A DNA stretch of 64,000 bases from JANYGA01 sp031420415 (lineage in GTDB: Bacteria; Vulcanimicrobiota; Vulcanimicrobiia; Vulcanimicrobiales; Vulcanimicrobiaceae): the NCBI GenBank assembly GCA_031420415.1, contig JANOMT010000020.1:71263-135262 (forward strand). Direction: 5' to 3'. Numbering within the stretch: position 1 is the stretch's first letter; the number at the start of each line of letters is the position of its first letter. The notes under the pieces were generated by a model. The model was not told the origin of the DNA, did not search any database, and saw nothing but the letters and a program-made list of their open reading frames with translations. Of the stretch, positions 1-8,222 are shown piece after piece. Position numbers and translations under genes: made by a program.

Positions 1-201
1 AACTTTTTCACGATCGATACGCAATCGCGCATCGTCGTCGATTCCCTTGGCATCGGTGGCGCCCAAGACACGACGTTCAACGGCATCGGCATCGCGGTCG
101 ACATCACAAAAAACTACCCGATCTTCAAACAGACCGGCAGCATCCGCCCAAGCGACCCAGCCGCCCAACTCGCCGGCGGCGAAATCGACAACTTCCAGTA
201 A
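1..201 (+). CDS. C-terminal end of an unidentified protein (5' truncated by the window)
   Basis: Frame 1 is open from the first base to a TAA at 199-201 and gives 66 residues ending in EIDNFQ. The peptide is rich in Gly, Ile, Thr and Asp, with alternating hydrophobic residues (for example GIGIAVDITKNYPIF) that would suit beta structure. No family could be recognised from so short a piece. It converges with the minus-strand lptD-like gene, whose stop lies only 27 bases away. The reading frame is supported by codon use like that of the neighbours; the function is unknown. Confidence 0.6.
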   Translation, partial: NFFTIDTQSRIVVDSLGIGGAQDTTFNGIGIAVDITKNYPIFKQTGSIRPSDPAAQLAGGEIDNFQ

Positions 202-227
202 TCGTAGCTACGCGCACGAGTTGCTCG

Positions 228-2861
228 CTAAAAAGCGAAACTCCCCGGAATGATCGGCGACTTTTGCCCACCGATGCCGAAGCCCGCGCCCTGCCCCGGG
301 AACGCCAAAATCACGACGTTGAACGAAAATTGTTTGAGATCTTGATTGTACGATCCTGAAATATTGTAACAATCGTCGATCGTCCGCGTGATGTAGATAT
401 TCTTATTCGTCAGACGGTTGTGATTCTTCCAATCGACGTTGGTCGTGAACTCGAGCGTCGTCTCTTTTCCGAACGGCGTGATCGCCTGCACGTTGGTCTG
501 ATTGAAGCCGCGGCCGGATCCCGGTTGGTAATAACCGCCGAGGACGACGTAGGATCGTGGGGAGGGTTTGACGCTCGCCTGATAACTTACCGATTGCGCT
601 TGGCGATTGAAGCTCGTGCCGGTCGCGAGTTGAAACGAGTAGATATCGCGGTTGAAGAAACGTAAGGTGTCTTGCGCGGAATGCGCGCCGTTGGAAAGGC
701 GATCGAAGAGCTGAAACGGCACGTTTGCGGGGCCGATGGGATGCTGTTCGTTATAGCTGATCGAGTTGACGAAATGGGTTCCGATCGGCGTATTGAGCGA
801 TGCGTTTTGTTGATCGAACGCCTTGGCATCGCCCGTGCCGTAATAATCTTGGTCGATGTTGTAATGCGCCGAGAAATCGCTGTTTCCGAAGATTTTGAAG
901 AAGACGGATTCGTCGATTTTGGCCTGCACGCGCGACGTCGTAAAATGATTTTGCGGTTCGGTGTACTTGCCGATCGTAAACTGCACTTGCGGTCCGAATT
1001 TGAGCGTGCCGTAATTGAAATGCGGGAGTACCTGGAGTTCGGGAAGGCGATCGTAACCGAACGGGTTTGCCGAGTAATCGCTCTTATCGTAAGCGAGATT
1101 GTAATCGGCAAATTTCGTGAAGAGGTGCGTGTTCGTCGAGATCTTCAGCGTGTTGCTCGAGGAGATCGAACTGTTGAATTTCGCGTAGGTGAGGTTGATC
1201 TGTTGTTGCAGGCTCGGTGAGAGGACGAGGCTATCGATAAAGCCCACGTTGAAATTGTCGGAGAGCTTACCGCGCAAGAATCGCGAGAACGTCAACGTTT
1301 CCGTCGAGCCGTTGCCTTGGCGAATCAGCGATCCCCTGAGATCGACCGTCGCTGGGAGGGCGAGGTTCGGGCCGTAGTCGCTCACGTAGTCGATACCGAA
1401 TTGGCCGCGCACGCGACGGTTAAAGTTTTCGGTCTCTTGCACCGAGATATTCGTGTGGCGCGCCTTTTGTAAATGGTCGTCGATCGAGTACGAATCGATC
1501 GATGTCGAGCGTTTGCCGATGCTCGAGCCGATAAAGGCGGTATAGCCGAGGCCGAGACCGCGCTTGGTGAAATACTCGAGACGATAGTACCCGAAGTACG
1601 TATCGGATGGAGCGAAACCGATACGCGCTTTTACGAAGAAGCCTTCGGTTTTGTTGTACCCGATGAGCGGCAGAAAGCTCGCGTTCTTGCGCTGGTCGAT
1701 GGCGGCTTCCACGAGCGGAATGACGAGCAGTGGCAGATAGAAGATCGCCGTGGGTCCGAGGAAGACAACGGCTTTGCGTGCGACGATCTTGCTACCGGGG
1801 GTTACGTCGATCGAACGCGCTTCGATGTGGTAGCCCGCATGCGGTCGCTCGCACGTGGAGAACGACGCGCGTTCGCCATGCGAAACGCCGTTCGTGCGCG
1901 CGATGAGGGACTCGGCGGTGTAATGGAGCTTGCCGCGTTGAACGCCTTCGATCGTCTCGCCCGAGCCGTTGAGCAGCGTCGCGCGGCGCGATACGGTATC
2001 GAACGACGCCGAGTCCGCGTAGAGAATGGAATCTTCGCTGCGATTGACGAGATACGTGTGGCCGCTCACGACGATCGTGTGGTCGCCGTCGAAATGCGCG
2101 CGGTCGCCGACGATCTGTCCCTCGGCGTAAAAGATGTGGACGTTGCCGTAGAGATCGGAGGGCTTGGTTCGATCGCTCGATCCCTCGAGTTTGTCGGCGA
2201 CGGTGACGATCTCGTTCGGTGCGAGCGTGCGTAGGGGCTTTGGTTCGGCCGATGCCGACGGCGTTGCGGCGTTCGGATTGGGGCTTGCCGTTGGTGCGGG
2301 CGATTCGCCTTTGCCGGTGATCGGTGCTGGCGTGCCCGTACGTTGGATGAAGACGGGCCCCGTGTCGGTCGCGAGTGGCGAGGTGGTCGGCAAAGGTACG
2401 GGCGATGCGGTAGCGCTGCCGGTCGGTCGCGGCGTCGGCGCGATGATGCTCTGCGGCCCGATCGGGGGAACCGGCGGGATCGGCACGAGCGATGGAGTTG
2501 CGCTCGGGCTCGGCGATGCGCTCGCCGTCGCTGAAGGCGCGGCATCTGGGGATTGTTCGGGCGTCGGCGTGGGTGGCATGGTCGCTTGCGCGAGCGATTC
2601 GCGCATGCGCAGTTCGAGATGGACGCGCGCGTCGTCGCGACTGGGAAGCGCCGGCGCACGCGGAATGGCGAGCACGCGCGCGAGATCGAGCGATGGTTCG
2701 GGAGGCGGGAGCGCGCGCGAGACTTCACCGCATGGGTGCGAGCGCAAGAGTTCGGCGACGCGCGCGTCGAGCCCGGGGTATGGCGCGGTCGACGTGGCGC
2801 GCGCGGGGGCGATCGTGCCCGAGCCGAGTGCGACGGCGACGACGAACGCGAGCCATCGCAC
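228..2861 (-). CDS. lptD: LptD-like LPS assembly outer-membrane protein (OstA domain plus beta-barrel)
   Basis: This probably inserts lipopolysaccharide into the outer leaflet of the outer membrane. The chosen GTG start at 2861 is followed at once by a signal peptide (RWLAFVVAVALGSGTIAPARA), and GAGGT lies about 11 bases upstream; a TTG start at 2939 would overlap the upstream permease gene. Residues about 95-215 are a long Pro/Ala/Thr/Ser linker. Residues about 220-390 contain OstA-type repeats (LYGNVHIFYAEGQIVGDRA; ADSASFDTVSRRATLLNG). The rest alternates like a beta-barrel and ends with an aromatic residue (SFAF). At 877 residues it is within the LptD range. It follows the LptF/G-type permease by 14 bases, the expected partner. 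Assignment as LptD rather than another OstA-family protein is inference. Confidence 0.8.
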   Translation of the reverse strand: MRWLAFVVAVALGSGTIAPARATSTAPYPGLDARVAELLRSHPCGEVSRALPPPEPSLDLARVLAIPRAPALPSRDDARVHLELRMRESLAQATMPPTPTPEQSPDAAPSATASASPSPSATPSLVPIPPVPPIGPQSIIAPTPRPTGSATASPVPLPTTSPLATDTGPVFIQRTGTPAPITGKGESPAPTASPNPNAATPSASAEPKPLRTLAPNEIVTVADKLEGSSDRTKPSDLYGNVHIFYAEGQIVGDRAHFDGDHTIVVSGHTYLVNRSEDSILYADSASFDTVSRRATLLNGSGETIEGVQRGKLHYTAESLIARTNGVSHGERASFSTCERPHAGYHIEARSIDVTPGSKIVARKAVVFLGPTAIFYLPLLVIPLVEAAIDQRKNASFLPLIGYNKTEGFFVKARIGFAPSDTYFGYYRLEYFTKRGLGLGYTAFIGSSIGKRSTSIDSYSIDDHLQKARHTNISVQETENFNRRVRGQFGIDYVSDYGPNLALPATVDLRGSLIRQGNGSTETLTFSRFLRGKLSDNFNVGFIDSLVLSPSLQQQINLTYAKFNSSISSSNTLKISTNTHLFTKFADYNLAYDKSDYSANPFGYDRLPELQVLPHFNYGTLKFGPQVQFTIGKYTEPQNHFTTSRVQAKIDESVFFKIFGNSDFSAHYNIDQDYYGTGDAKAFDQQNASLNTPIGTHFVNSISYNEQHPIGPANVPFQLFDRLSNGAHSAQDTLRFFNRDIYSFQLATGTSFNRQAQSVSYQASVKPSPRSYVVLGGYYQPGSGRGFNQTNVQAITPFGKETTLEFTTNVDWKNHNRLTNKNIYITRTIDDCYNISGSYNQDLKQFSFNVVILAFPGQGAGFGIGGQKSPIIPGSFAF

Positions 2862-2875
2862 GTGCCCGGGCGACC

Positions 2876-4045
2876 TCAGCGCTCCACCCGATAGAACATG
2901 ACGGTGCCCGCAATTCCCATGATGATATTTGGTGCCCAAGCGGCGAGATAGGGATTGATCGCTTCGTTCTTTCCGAGCGCTGAGAACGCCGACATCATCA
3001 AGTAGTACACGAAAAGCAACAAGACGGAAAGGGCGATCCCGAAACCCATGCCGAGGTTCTTTCCCTGTTTTCCGATCGAGGCTGCGAGCGGGAGCGCGAG
3101 AACGACGGAGATGAACGCGGCGAACGGAAACGCGAGACGTTGCGCGAGCGTGATCTTGAGGACACCGAGCGCGCTCCCACCTTGACCGGTCGCCTGCATC
3201 GCATTGATCTGTGTCTTGAGCTGTTTGGAATTGATCGCGTACGGGTCGTTGACCGAGGTATTGACGAATTGTTCGATCGTCTCGCCGATCGGTAGGCCGA
3301 TGTCGATGTCCTTATTGACGGCGTCGCCGTCGGTCTCGCCGTTGAGTTTGAATTTCGTCACGCGCGCGTTGACGAGATGCAGAACCGAGCCTCGCACTTG
3401 AGCGATCTTCGCGTTCACGACCGTCCGAAACGGTGTGGTCGTCGCGTTCTGGAAAATCATGACGTTTTTGAGCGTCTTATGATCGTTTTCGATGTTTTCC
3501 ACGTAAAACACGTTGCCGGTCGCGTCATCTTTACGAAAAAATCCCGGTACGATCGGCAATTGTTCGGTTTTGTAGACGATCTGGTAGAACGTTCGCGTCG
3601 AAAGATCGGTCGTGATCGGCGCGATCGTTTCATTGATGAAGTACGACACGCCGAACATCGCGAGACCGCAGAGGAGCGGCGTGCGACAGATCCGCACGAA
3701 CGTGATGCCCGACGTGCGTAGTGCGTTGAGTTCGTTATCGCCTGCGAGCCGACCGAAGGCGAGTAACGATGCGAAGAGGCACGAGAACGGAAAGGCGAGC
3801 GGCGTACTCTGCGGTACGCGGAACACGAGAAATCGCAACACTAAAAAGAACGGCGCGTGTGCGTTGATGATGTAATCCGCCGCCAAGAAAAAAATGTTGA
3901 TGAACCAGAACAGCAGATAGGCCATGAACGCGAACGCGAACGGTCCGCGCAATTCGCGCAAGATGTACGCATCGAGAATCGGCAGCCGGGGAAAGCGCAT
4001 GGGTGCGATTGGTGCTGCGGCACGGATGCCCGGGACGGTCGCCAC
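2876..4045 (-). CDS. LptF/LptG-family permease of the LPS export ABC transporter
   Basis: The product is a YjgP/YjgQ family inner-membrane subunit that passes LPS from the LptB ATPase complex to the periplasmic bridge. Its 389 residues show the family plan. An amphipathic N-terminus (RFPRLPILDAYILRELRGPF) leads into three membrane segments within about residues 30-130. A large periplasmic beta-rich domain covers about 135-285, and three further segments lie at about 290-385. The motif GRLAGDNELNALRTSGI is typical. The GTG at 4045 lies just after the stop of the lytic transglycosylase gene; an ATG at 4000 is an equally plausible start, and neither has a clear Shine-Dalgarno sequence. Only one permease gene is present here, so whether it acts as LptF or LptG cannot be told. 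Confidence 0.88.
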   Translation of the reverse strand: MATVPGIRAAAPIAPMRFPRLPILDAYILRELRGPFAFAFMAYLLFWFINIFFLAADYIINAHAPFFLVLRFLVFRVPQSTPLAFPFSCLFASLLAFGRLAGDNELNALRTSGITFVRICRTPLLCGLAMFGVSYFINETIAPITTDLSTRTFYQIVYKTEQLPIVPGFFRKDDATGNVFYVENIENDHKTLKNVMIFQNATTTPFRTVVNAKIAQVRGSVLHLVNARVTKFKLNGETDGDAVNKDIDIGLPIGETIEQFVNTSVNDPYAINSKQLKTQINAMQATGQGGSALGVLKITLAQRLAFPFAAFISVVLALPLAASIGKQGKNLGMGFGIALSVLLLFVYYLMMSAFSALGKNEAINPYLAAWAPNIIMGIAGTVMFYRVER

Positions 4046-4050
4046 GCGTG

Positions 4051-4527
4051 CTAGTTCGTCGTCGAACGAGCGACCGACGTCACGAGCGCGACGTACGCCC
4101 GCGTCTCGCCGAAGGGCGGGATCCCGTGGAAGGCATCGACGGCGCCGGGACCCGCGTTATACGCGGCCAGCGCGAGCGGCACGTTTCGGTGATAGCGCGC
4201 GAGCAAGTCGTGCATGTAGCGACAGCCTCCCAAGACGTTCTCTTCGGGATCGAACGGGTTGAGAACGCCATACGTCGCAGCCGTGTCGGGCATGAGTTGC
4301 ATGAGCCCCTGAGCGCCCGCGCGGCTGACGGCGGCGGGATCGCCGTGCGATTCGACCTGGACCATCGCGGCGACGAGTTTGGGTGAGATCTGGTTCGCGC
4401 GGGCGCCGCTGGCGACCAGGCGCTCGAGCGTTCCGGCGTTCATGCGATGGGGTCCGCCGGGCACGAAGCCGCCACCGCCACAGCCGTAAAGCGCTCCGAG
4501 CAAGGTGAGGACTGCGACAAATCTCAC
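4051..4527 (-). CDS. Lipoprotein lytic transglycosylase (SLT domain)
   Basis: This enzyme would cleave the MurNAc-GlcNAc bond of peptidoglycan to give 1,6-anhydro-muropeptides. The GTG start gives a lipoprotein signal peptide with lipobox LYGC (Cys16) followed by a glycine run, so it is likely membrane-anchored. The SLT domain covers about residues 35-155. It has the catalytic glutamate in QVESHGDP (Glu59), then GAQGLMQLMPDTA and LALAAYNAGPGAVD, all family hallmarks. It is small (158 residues) and carries no extra binding domain. It is the first gene of the operon leading to the LPS transport genes and is divergent from the dcw cluster, sharing the 4528-4698 intergenic region with mraZ. Confidence 0.9.
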   Translation of the reverse strand: MRFVAVLTLLGALYGCGGGGFVPGGPHRMNAGTLERLVASGARANQISPKLVAAMVQVESHGDPAAVSRAGAQGLMQLMPDTAATYGVLNPFDPEENVLGGCRYMHDLLARYHRNVPLALAAYNAGPGAVDAFHGIPPFGETRAYVALVTSVARSTTN

Positions 4528-4626
4528 GACTCTCGCGGCTTCGCCTCATACGAACAGCGGCCTTTGGCCCGAGCGAGCCACCGCCGACGCAGCCGAAAAA
4601 CGTGACGAACTCTTCACGCATATGCC

Positions 4627-4656
4627 TTGCTTCTGGGAAGCACGCCAGGGTATAGT
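4627..4656 (+). promoter_or_regulatory. Sigma70-like promoter of the dcw cluster
   Basis: A -35-like TTGCTT (4627-4632) is separated by 18 bases from a -10-like TATAGT (4651-4656). The predicted transcription start near 4663 falls inside the MraZ-box array. This is the only promoter-like pair seen upstream of mraZ. Confidence 0.55.
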
Positions 4657-4690
4657 GGGCGAAAGTGGTGCCTGGTGGGGCGAAGTGGAG
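4656..4690 (+). promoter_or_regulatory. MraZ-box operator: four TGGNN repeats at exact 10-base spacing
   Basis: The repeats are TGGGC (4656), TGGTG (4666), TGGGG (4676) and TGGAG (4686), each followed by five variable bases. E. coli MraZ is known to bind TGGG(N) repeats with 5-base spacers upstream of its own gene, and the arrangement here matches. The array overlaps the -10 end and the predicted transcription start, as expected for a repressor site. Its last repeat overlaps the Shine-Dalgarno sequence of mraZ. Confidence 0.7.
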
Positions 4691-4701
4691 GTCTTTTCCT
4701 G
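4687..4701 (+). promoter_or_regulatory. Shine-Dalgarno GGAGGT and probable CTG start codon of mraZ
   Basis: GGAGGT at 4687-4692 stands 6 bases before an in-frame CTG at 4699. No ATG, GTG or TTG in the mraZ frame lies at a suitable distance. The in-frame GTG at 4675 lies inside the operator, about 12 bases from the predicted transcript start, with no Shine-Dalgarno sequence. The ATG at 4708 is out of frame. Confidence 0.5.
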
Positions 4702-5142
4702 GCTCGCGATGTTCCGCGCTTTACGGGTCGTGCCGAGCACGCTCTTGATGACAAGAGCAGGCTTGTAGTCCCCGCGCGCTTCCGCGAACGACTCGGCGCG
4801 AAGTTCATCGTAACGATCGCGGAACCCGAACCTTGCCTCGCGCTCTACCCGCAGGCCACGTGGGACGCGTTCTGCGAGCGCCTCGAAGCCGCGCCGCTCA
4901 AGGACGACCGCTACCGGCGTTTCGTGCGACATCTCTTCGCACACACCGATGAAGCGACGCTCGACGCACAAGGCCGGCTCCTCATCCCGGGACCGCTCCG
5001 CGCCTACGCCGCGATCGAACGCGATGCGGTCTCGATCGGCTCGCTGACGCGTGTGGAGATCTGGGCCAAGGAACGCTTGAGTACGGCGAGCCCGAGTGCG
5101 GATGAAGCCGCGGCTTTCACCACGGAGCTCGGCCTCTATTAA
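4699..5142 (+). CDS. mraZ: MraZ transcriptional regulator of the dcw cluster
   Basis: MraZ is an AbrB-like DNA-binding protein that binds repeats at its own promoter and controls division and cell-wall genes. The conserved N-terminal motif is visible (FTGRAEHALDDKSRLVVPAR). The second half-repeat also appears (FAHTDEATLDAQGRLLIPG), so both AbrB-like modules are present. From the CTG start the product is 147 residues, the normal family length. The start is uncertain: a GTG at 4675 would add 8 residues but lies within the operator. The gene overlaps the start of rsmH by about 41 bases and heads the cell-wall operon. Confidence 0.88.
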   Translation: MARDVPRFTGRAEHALDDKSRLVVPARFRERLGAKFIVTIAEPEPCLALYPQATWDAFCERLEAAPLKDDRYRRFVRHLFAHTDEATLDAQGRLLIPGPLRAYAAIERDAVSIGSLTRVEIWAKERLSTASPSADEAAAFTTELGLY

Positions 5143-6019
5143 CGATGATGAAGACGCAGCCGCGCCGCACGTCCCCGTTCTCCTGGCGGAATCGCTCGAC
5201 GCGCTCGGCATCCGCGCCGGATGCCTCTATCTCGACGGTACCTTCGGCGCGGGCGGTCACACGCGTGCGATTGTCGAGCGCGGCGGACGAGTCATCGCTT
5301 TCGATCGCGACCCCGCAGCCGAACTGCCCGCGGGTCTCGCGGGATCGGTCACGCTCGTGCGCACGAACTTCGCCGAACTCGGTGCGGCTCTCGACGATCT
5401 CGGCATCGCTACCGTCGACGGCGTCCTCTTCGACTTCGGCGTCTCATCGATGCAATTCGATCGCCCCGAGCGCGGGTTCTCCCTTGCAAACGACGGACCA
5501 CTCGACATGCGCATGAATCCGAGCGACGGCCAAACCGCCTACGATCTCTTGGAAACCAGCGACGAGACCGAACTCGCGGACATCATCTTCAACTACGGCG
5601 ACGAACGCGCTTCGCGTCGCATCGCTCGCAAGATCGTCGGCGCGCGCGAACGCGGAACGCTTCCCAAGACGACGCTCGACTTCGCGCGCATGATCGCGGG
5701 CGTGTTGCACGTGCGCGGCAAGCGCGAGCGGATTCACCCCGCAACGCGCACCTTTCAGGCACTACGCATCGCCGTCAACGACGAGCTCGGTTCGATCCAA
5801 CGCGGCCTCGATGCCGCGATCGCGCGCACCGCACCCGGCGGCCGCATCGCCGCGATTAGCTTCCACTCACTCGAAGATCGCATCGTTAAGCTGCGATTCC
5901 GCGAGGACGATCGCCTCCGCGTCATCACCCGTAAACCACTCCTTCCCGGCGACGACGAACAGAGCCGCAACCCGCGATCGCGGTCGGCAAAACTTCGCGT
6001 CGCGGAGCGCCTTCCGTGA
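5102..6019 (+). CDS. rsmH: 16S rRNA (cytosine-1402-N4)-methyltransferase RsmH
   Basis: RsmH methylates N4 of C1402 in the 16S rRNA decoding centre using S-adenosylmethionine. The typical N-terminus HVPVLLAESLDAL is followed by the SAM-binding loop YLDGTFGAGGHTRAI. Family motifs then run in order: FDFGVSSMQFDRPERGFS, DMRMNPSDGQTAYDLL, RTFQALRIAVNDEL and AAISFHSLEDRIVK. The product is 305 residues from the ATG at 5102; a GTG at 5096 is also in frame. Either start overlaps the end of mraZ by more than 40 bases, and the leader before HVPV is longer than usual. Position after mraZ is the standard dcw order. Confidence 0.95.
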   Translation: MKPRLSPRSSASINDDEDAAAPHVPVLLAESLDALGIRAGCLYLDGTFGAGGHTRAIVERGGRVIAFDRDPAAELPAGLAGSVTLVRTNFAELGAALDDLGIATVDGVLFDFGVSSMQFDRPERGFSLANDGPLDMRMNPSDGQTAYDLLETSDETELADIIFNYGDERASRRIARKIVGARERGTLPKTTLDFARMIAGVLHVRGKRERIHPATRTFQALRIAVNDELGSIQRGLDAAIARTAPGGRIAAISFHSLEDRIVKLRFREDDRLRVITRKPLLPGDDEQSRNPRSRSAKLRVAERLP

Positions 6020-6438
6020 TCGCACAACCGCTACCCTACGAAGACCTCGCACCGCCGCGCACGGGAACGCGATCCGGCCGCACGGCGGGCAACTTGCGGC
6101 GCAAGCGCTCGCGCGTGCGCGGATACGCGAGTCTCGTGAAAATTCTCGCCACGGCTTCGGTGCTCACGCTCGCGATCGTCGTCTATCTCGGGCTCATGGC
6201 CAACGTCACGCGTATGAATTACGAGCTCTCGCGCGCGACCCGCGAGAAGACGCGGTTATTCGATGAGTCGTCGCGCATGAACGATCAGATCGCGCGCCTC
6301 GCCTCGCGCGAGCGGCTCGCGCATCTCGCGGCGAGTCTGGGCATGCGGCAGCCGCAATCGTTCGCACAAGTGACGTTGCCCACGCAACACTCCGAGGCGT
6401 TACCGCACGGCCTCGCCTTCCTTCCCTGGTTGAAGTGA
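6016..6438 (+). CDS. ftsL: FtsL-like cell division protein
   Basis: This is a small bitopic membrane protein of the septal peptidoglycan synthase complex, expected to pair with an FtsB-like partner. The 140 residues comprise a basic cytoplasmic tail (about 1-39), one membrane segment (about 40-62) and a coiled-coil-like periplasmic stretch (about 65-105). It ends with a region around RERLAHLAASLGMRQP typical of the FtsL/septum-formation family. The GTG start overlaps the rsmH stop (GTGA), and its own stop overlaps the ftsI start the same way. The family evolves quickly, so the assignment rests on topology and on position between rsmH and ftsI. Confidence 0.75.
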   Translation: MIAQPLPYEDLAPPRTGTRSGRTAGNLRRKRSRVRGYASLVKILATASVLTLAIVVYLGLMANVTRMNYELSRATREKTRLFDESSRMNDQIARLASRERLAHLAASLGMRQPQSFAQVTLPTQHSEALPHGLAFLPWLK

Positions 6439-8222
6439 GCGACCGCGCGAACCGCGCGCCGCGACGCCCCGCCGAAGCGGCAGCAAAAGCGAGCGCACTG
6501 CGCGCGAAGATCGTTTTCTACATGCTCTTCACGACCGCGATTTTCTTGGGCGTACGCCTCTACGTCGTGCAGGTTCACGACGGTCCCAAACTCGCTGCGC
6601 GCGGATACGAGCAGCGTCTCGAAACCGTCAACTATGCCGCTCATCGCGGAACGATCTTCGATCGCGACGGTACGGCGCTCGTGCGTTCGCTTCCGTCGCA
6701 GAGCGTCTATGCGACGACGGGCGATATCAAAGATATCGACGGCACGGCGCGCGTTCTCGCGGGCGTCCTGCACGAACGAACCGTCGGTGGTTTGCGCGCG
6801 TCGCTGGCGGAAAAATCGTCGTACGTGCAAATCGGTCACAAGGTTTCGCGCGACGCTTCGGACGCGATTGCGAAGCTCGCGCTACCCGGCATCAGCATCG
6901 TCCCCGAGGCGACGGGCACGCGCTTCGTTCCCGCGGGTCGTCTCGCATCGAGCGTCATCGGCTTCACGGGCTTCGATGAAGATGGACTCGAGGGCGTCGA
7001 GTACGCCTTCGACGGACTCTTGCGCGGGGCGCCCGGGAAGATGACGCTCGAAGCCGATCAATTCGGCCGCGCCATTCCTTTCGCGCAGCCCCGCGTCGTC
7101 GTTGCGGCGAAGCCCGGACATTCGATCGAACTCACGATCGACTCGTACCTGCAATATAACGTCGAACGCATCTTAAGCGATGCGGTCCACAAATGGAACG
7201 CGCAGAGCGGATGCGCGCTCGTGCTCGACCCGAATTCGGGCGAGGTGCTCGCACTTGCGAACGCGCCCGATTACGACGTGCGCGAATACGCAAACGCGAG
7301 CCCGGATGCGCGGCGCGATCGCGTCGTGATGGATGCCTACGAACCGGGCTCGACGTTCAAACTCATCACGGCGGCAGCCGCACTCGACAGCGGTAAGGTC
7401 ACGCCGCAAACGCAGTTCGCCGCGCGCGATCAATTGACGATCGGTGGTCGCACGATTCACAACGCCGAAGATGGCTTTCTCGCGGGTTCCGCGAGCTCCG
7501 AGAATCTCGAAGACATCATCGCATATTCGCACAACGTCGGTGCGGCGGAAGTCGGCCTGACGATCGGGCGAAAAACGATGTACGAGGCGATGCGGCGTTT
7601 CGGATTCGGCGATTACACGCGCGTCGGTCTGCCGGGTGAGAATCCGGGAATCGTGCCGACGATCGACCGGTGGAGCGCGACGTCGCTGCCGACCATCTCG
7701 TTCGGCCACGGCATCTCGACCACGCCGATCGCGCTCGCACGCGCGTACGCGGCGATCGCCAACGGCGGGCTGCTCATGCGTCCGCGCATTCTTTCGGCGT
7801 TGCTCGATGGCGACGGTCGTACGGTCTATCGCTACACGCCGGAGATCGAGCGCCGGGCGATCACGGCGAAAACGGCCGCGACGTTGCGACGCTATCTGCG
7901 CGCCGTCGTCACGCGCGGGACGGGTAATCCGTCCGCGATCGTGCCGGGCTATACGACGGCGGGAAAGACGGGTACCGCGCAAGTCGCCGAAAACGGCGGT
8001 TACGTGTCGGGTGCGTATATCGGGTCGTTCGTCGGATTCGTCCCCGCCGAATCGCCGAAATTCGTGATCCTCGTCAAGATCGCGCGACCGCATGGCGCGA
8101 TCTACGGTGGCGTCGTTGCGGCACCCGCGTTCGCCGAGATCGCGAAGCTTGCGATGATGCACGCGGGCGTGATGCCCGCTCGGATGGCGGCGCGCGCGCA
8201 TGCGCCGAAGCCTCGCACGTGA
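6435..8222 (+). CDS. ftsI: Septal peptidoglycan transpeptidase (class B PBP, FtsI/PBP3)
   Basis: This D,D-transpeptidase cross-links septal peptidoglycan in partnership with FtsW. A single N-terminal membrane anchor (about residues 25-47) is followed by the dimerisation domain (HRGTIFDRDGTALVRSLPS, about 60-220). The transpeptidase domain has all three motifs: SxxK as STFK (Ser306), SxN as SHN (365-367) and KTG (511-513). The length (595) is normal, and no PASTA domain is present. The GTG start overlaps the ftsL stop. Confidence 0.95.
   Translation: MSDRANRAPRRPAEAAAKASALRAKIVFYMLFTTAIFLGVRLYVVQVHDGPKLAARGYEQRLETVNYAAHRGTIFDRDGTALVRSLPSQSVYATTGDIKDIDGTARVLAGVLHERTVGGLRASLAEKSSYVQIGHKVSRDASDAIAKLALPGISIVPEATGTRFVPAGRLASSVIGFTGFDEDGLEGVEYAFDGLLRGAPGKMTLEADQFGRAIPFAQPRVVVAAKPGHSIELTIDSYLQYNVERILSDAVHKWNAQSGCALVLDPNSGEVLALANAPDYDVREYANASPDARRDRVVMDAYEPGSTFKLITAAAALDSGKVTPQTQFAARDQLTIGGRTIHNAEDGFLAGSASSENLEDIIAYSHNVGAAEVGLTIGRKTMYEAMRRFGFGDYTRVGLPGENPGIVPTIDRWSATSLPTISFGHGISTTPIALARAYAAIANGGLLMRPRILSALLDGDGRTVYRYTPEIERRAITAKTAATLRRYLRAVVTRGTGNPSAIVPGYTTAGKTGTAQVAENGGYVSGAYIGSFVGFVPAESPKFVILVKIARPHGAIYGGVVAAPAFAEIAKLAMMHAGVMPARMAARAHAPKPRT

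Noticed and set aside
4708..4768. ATG-TTC-CGC as the mraZ start
   Set aside because: It is out of frame with the conserved MraZ sequence and stops after 19 codons; GGAGGT is 15 bases away.
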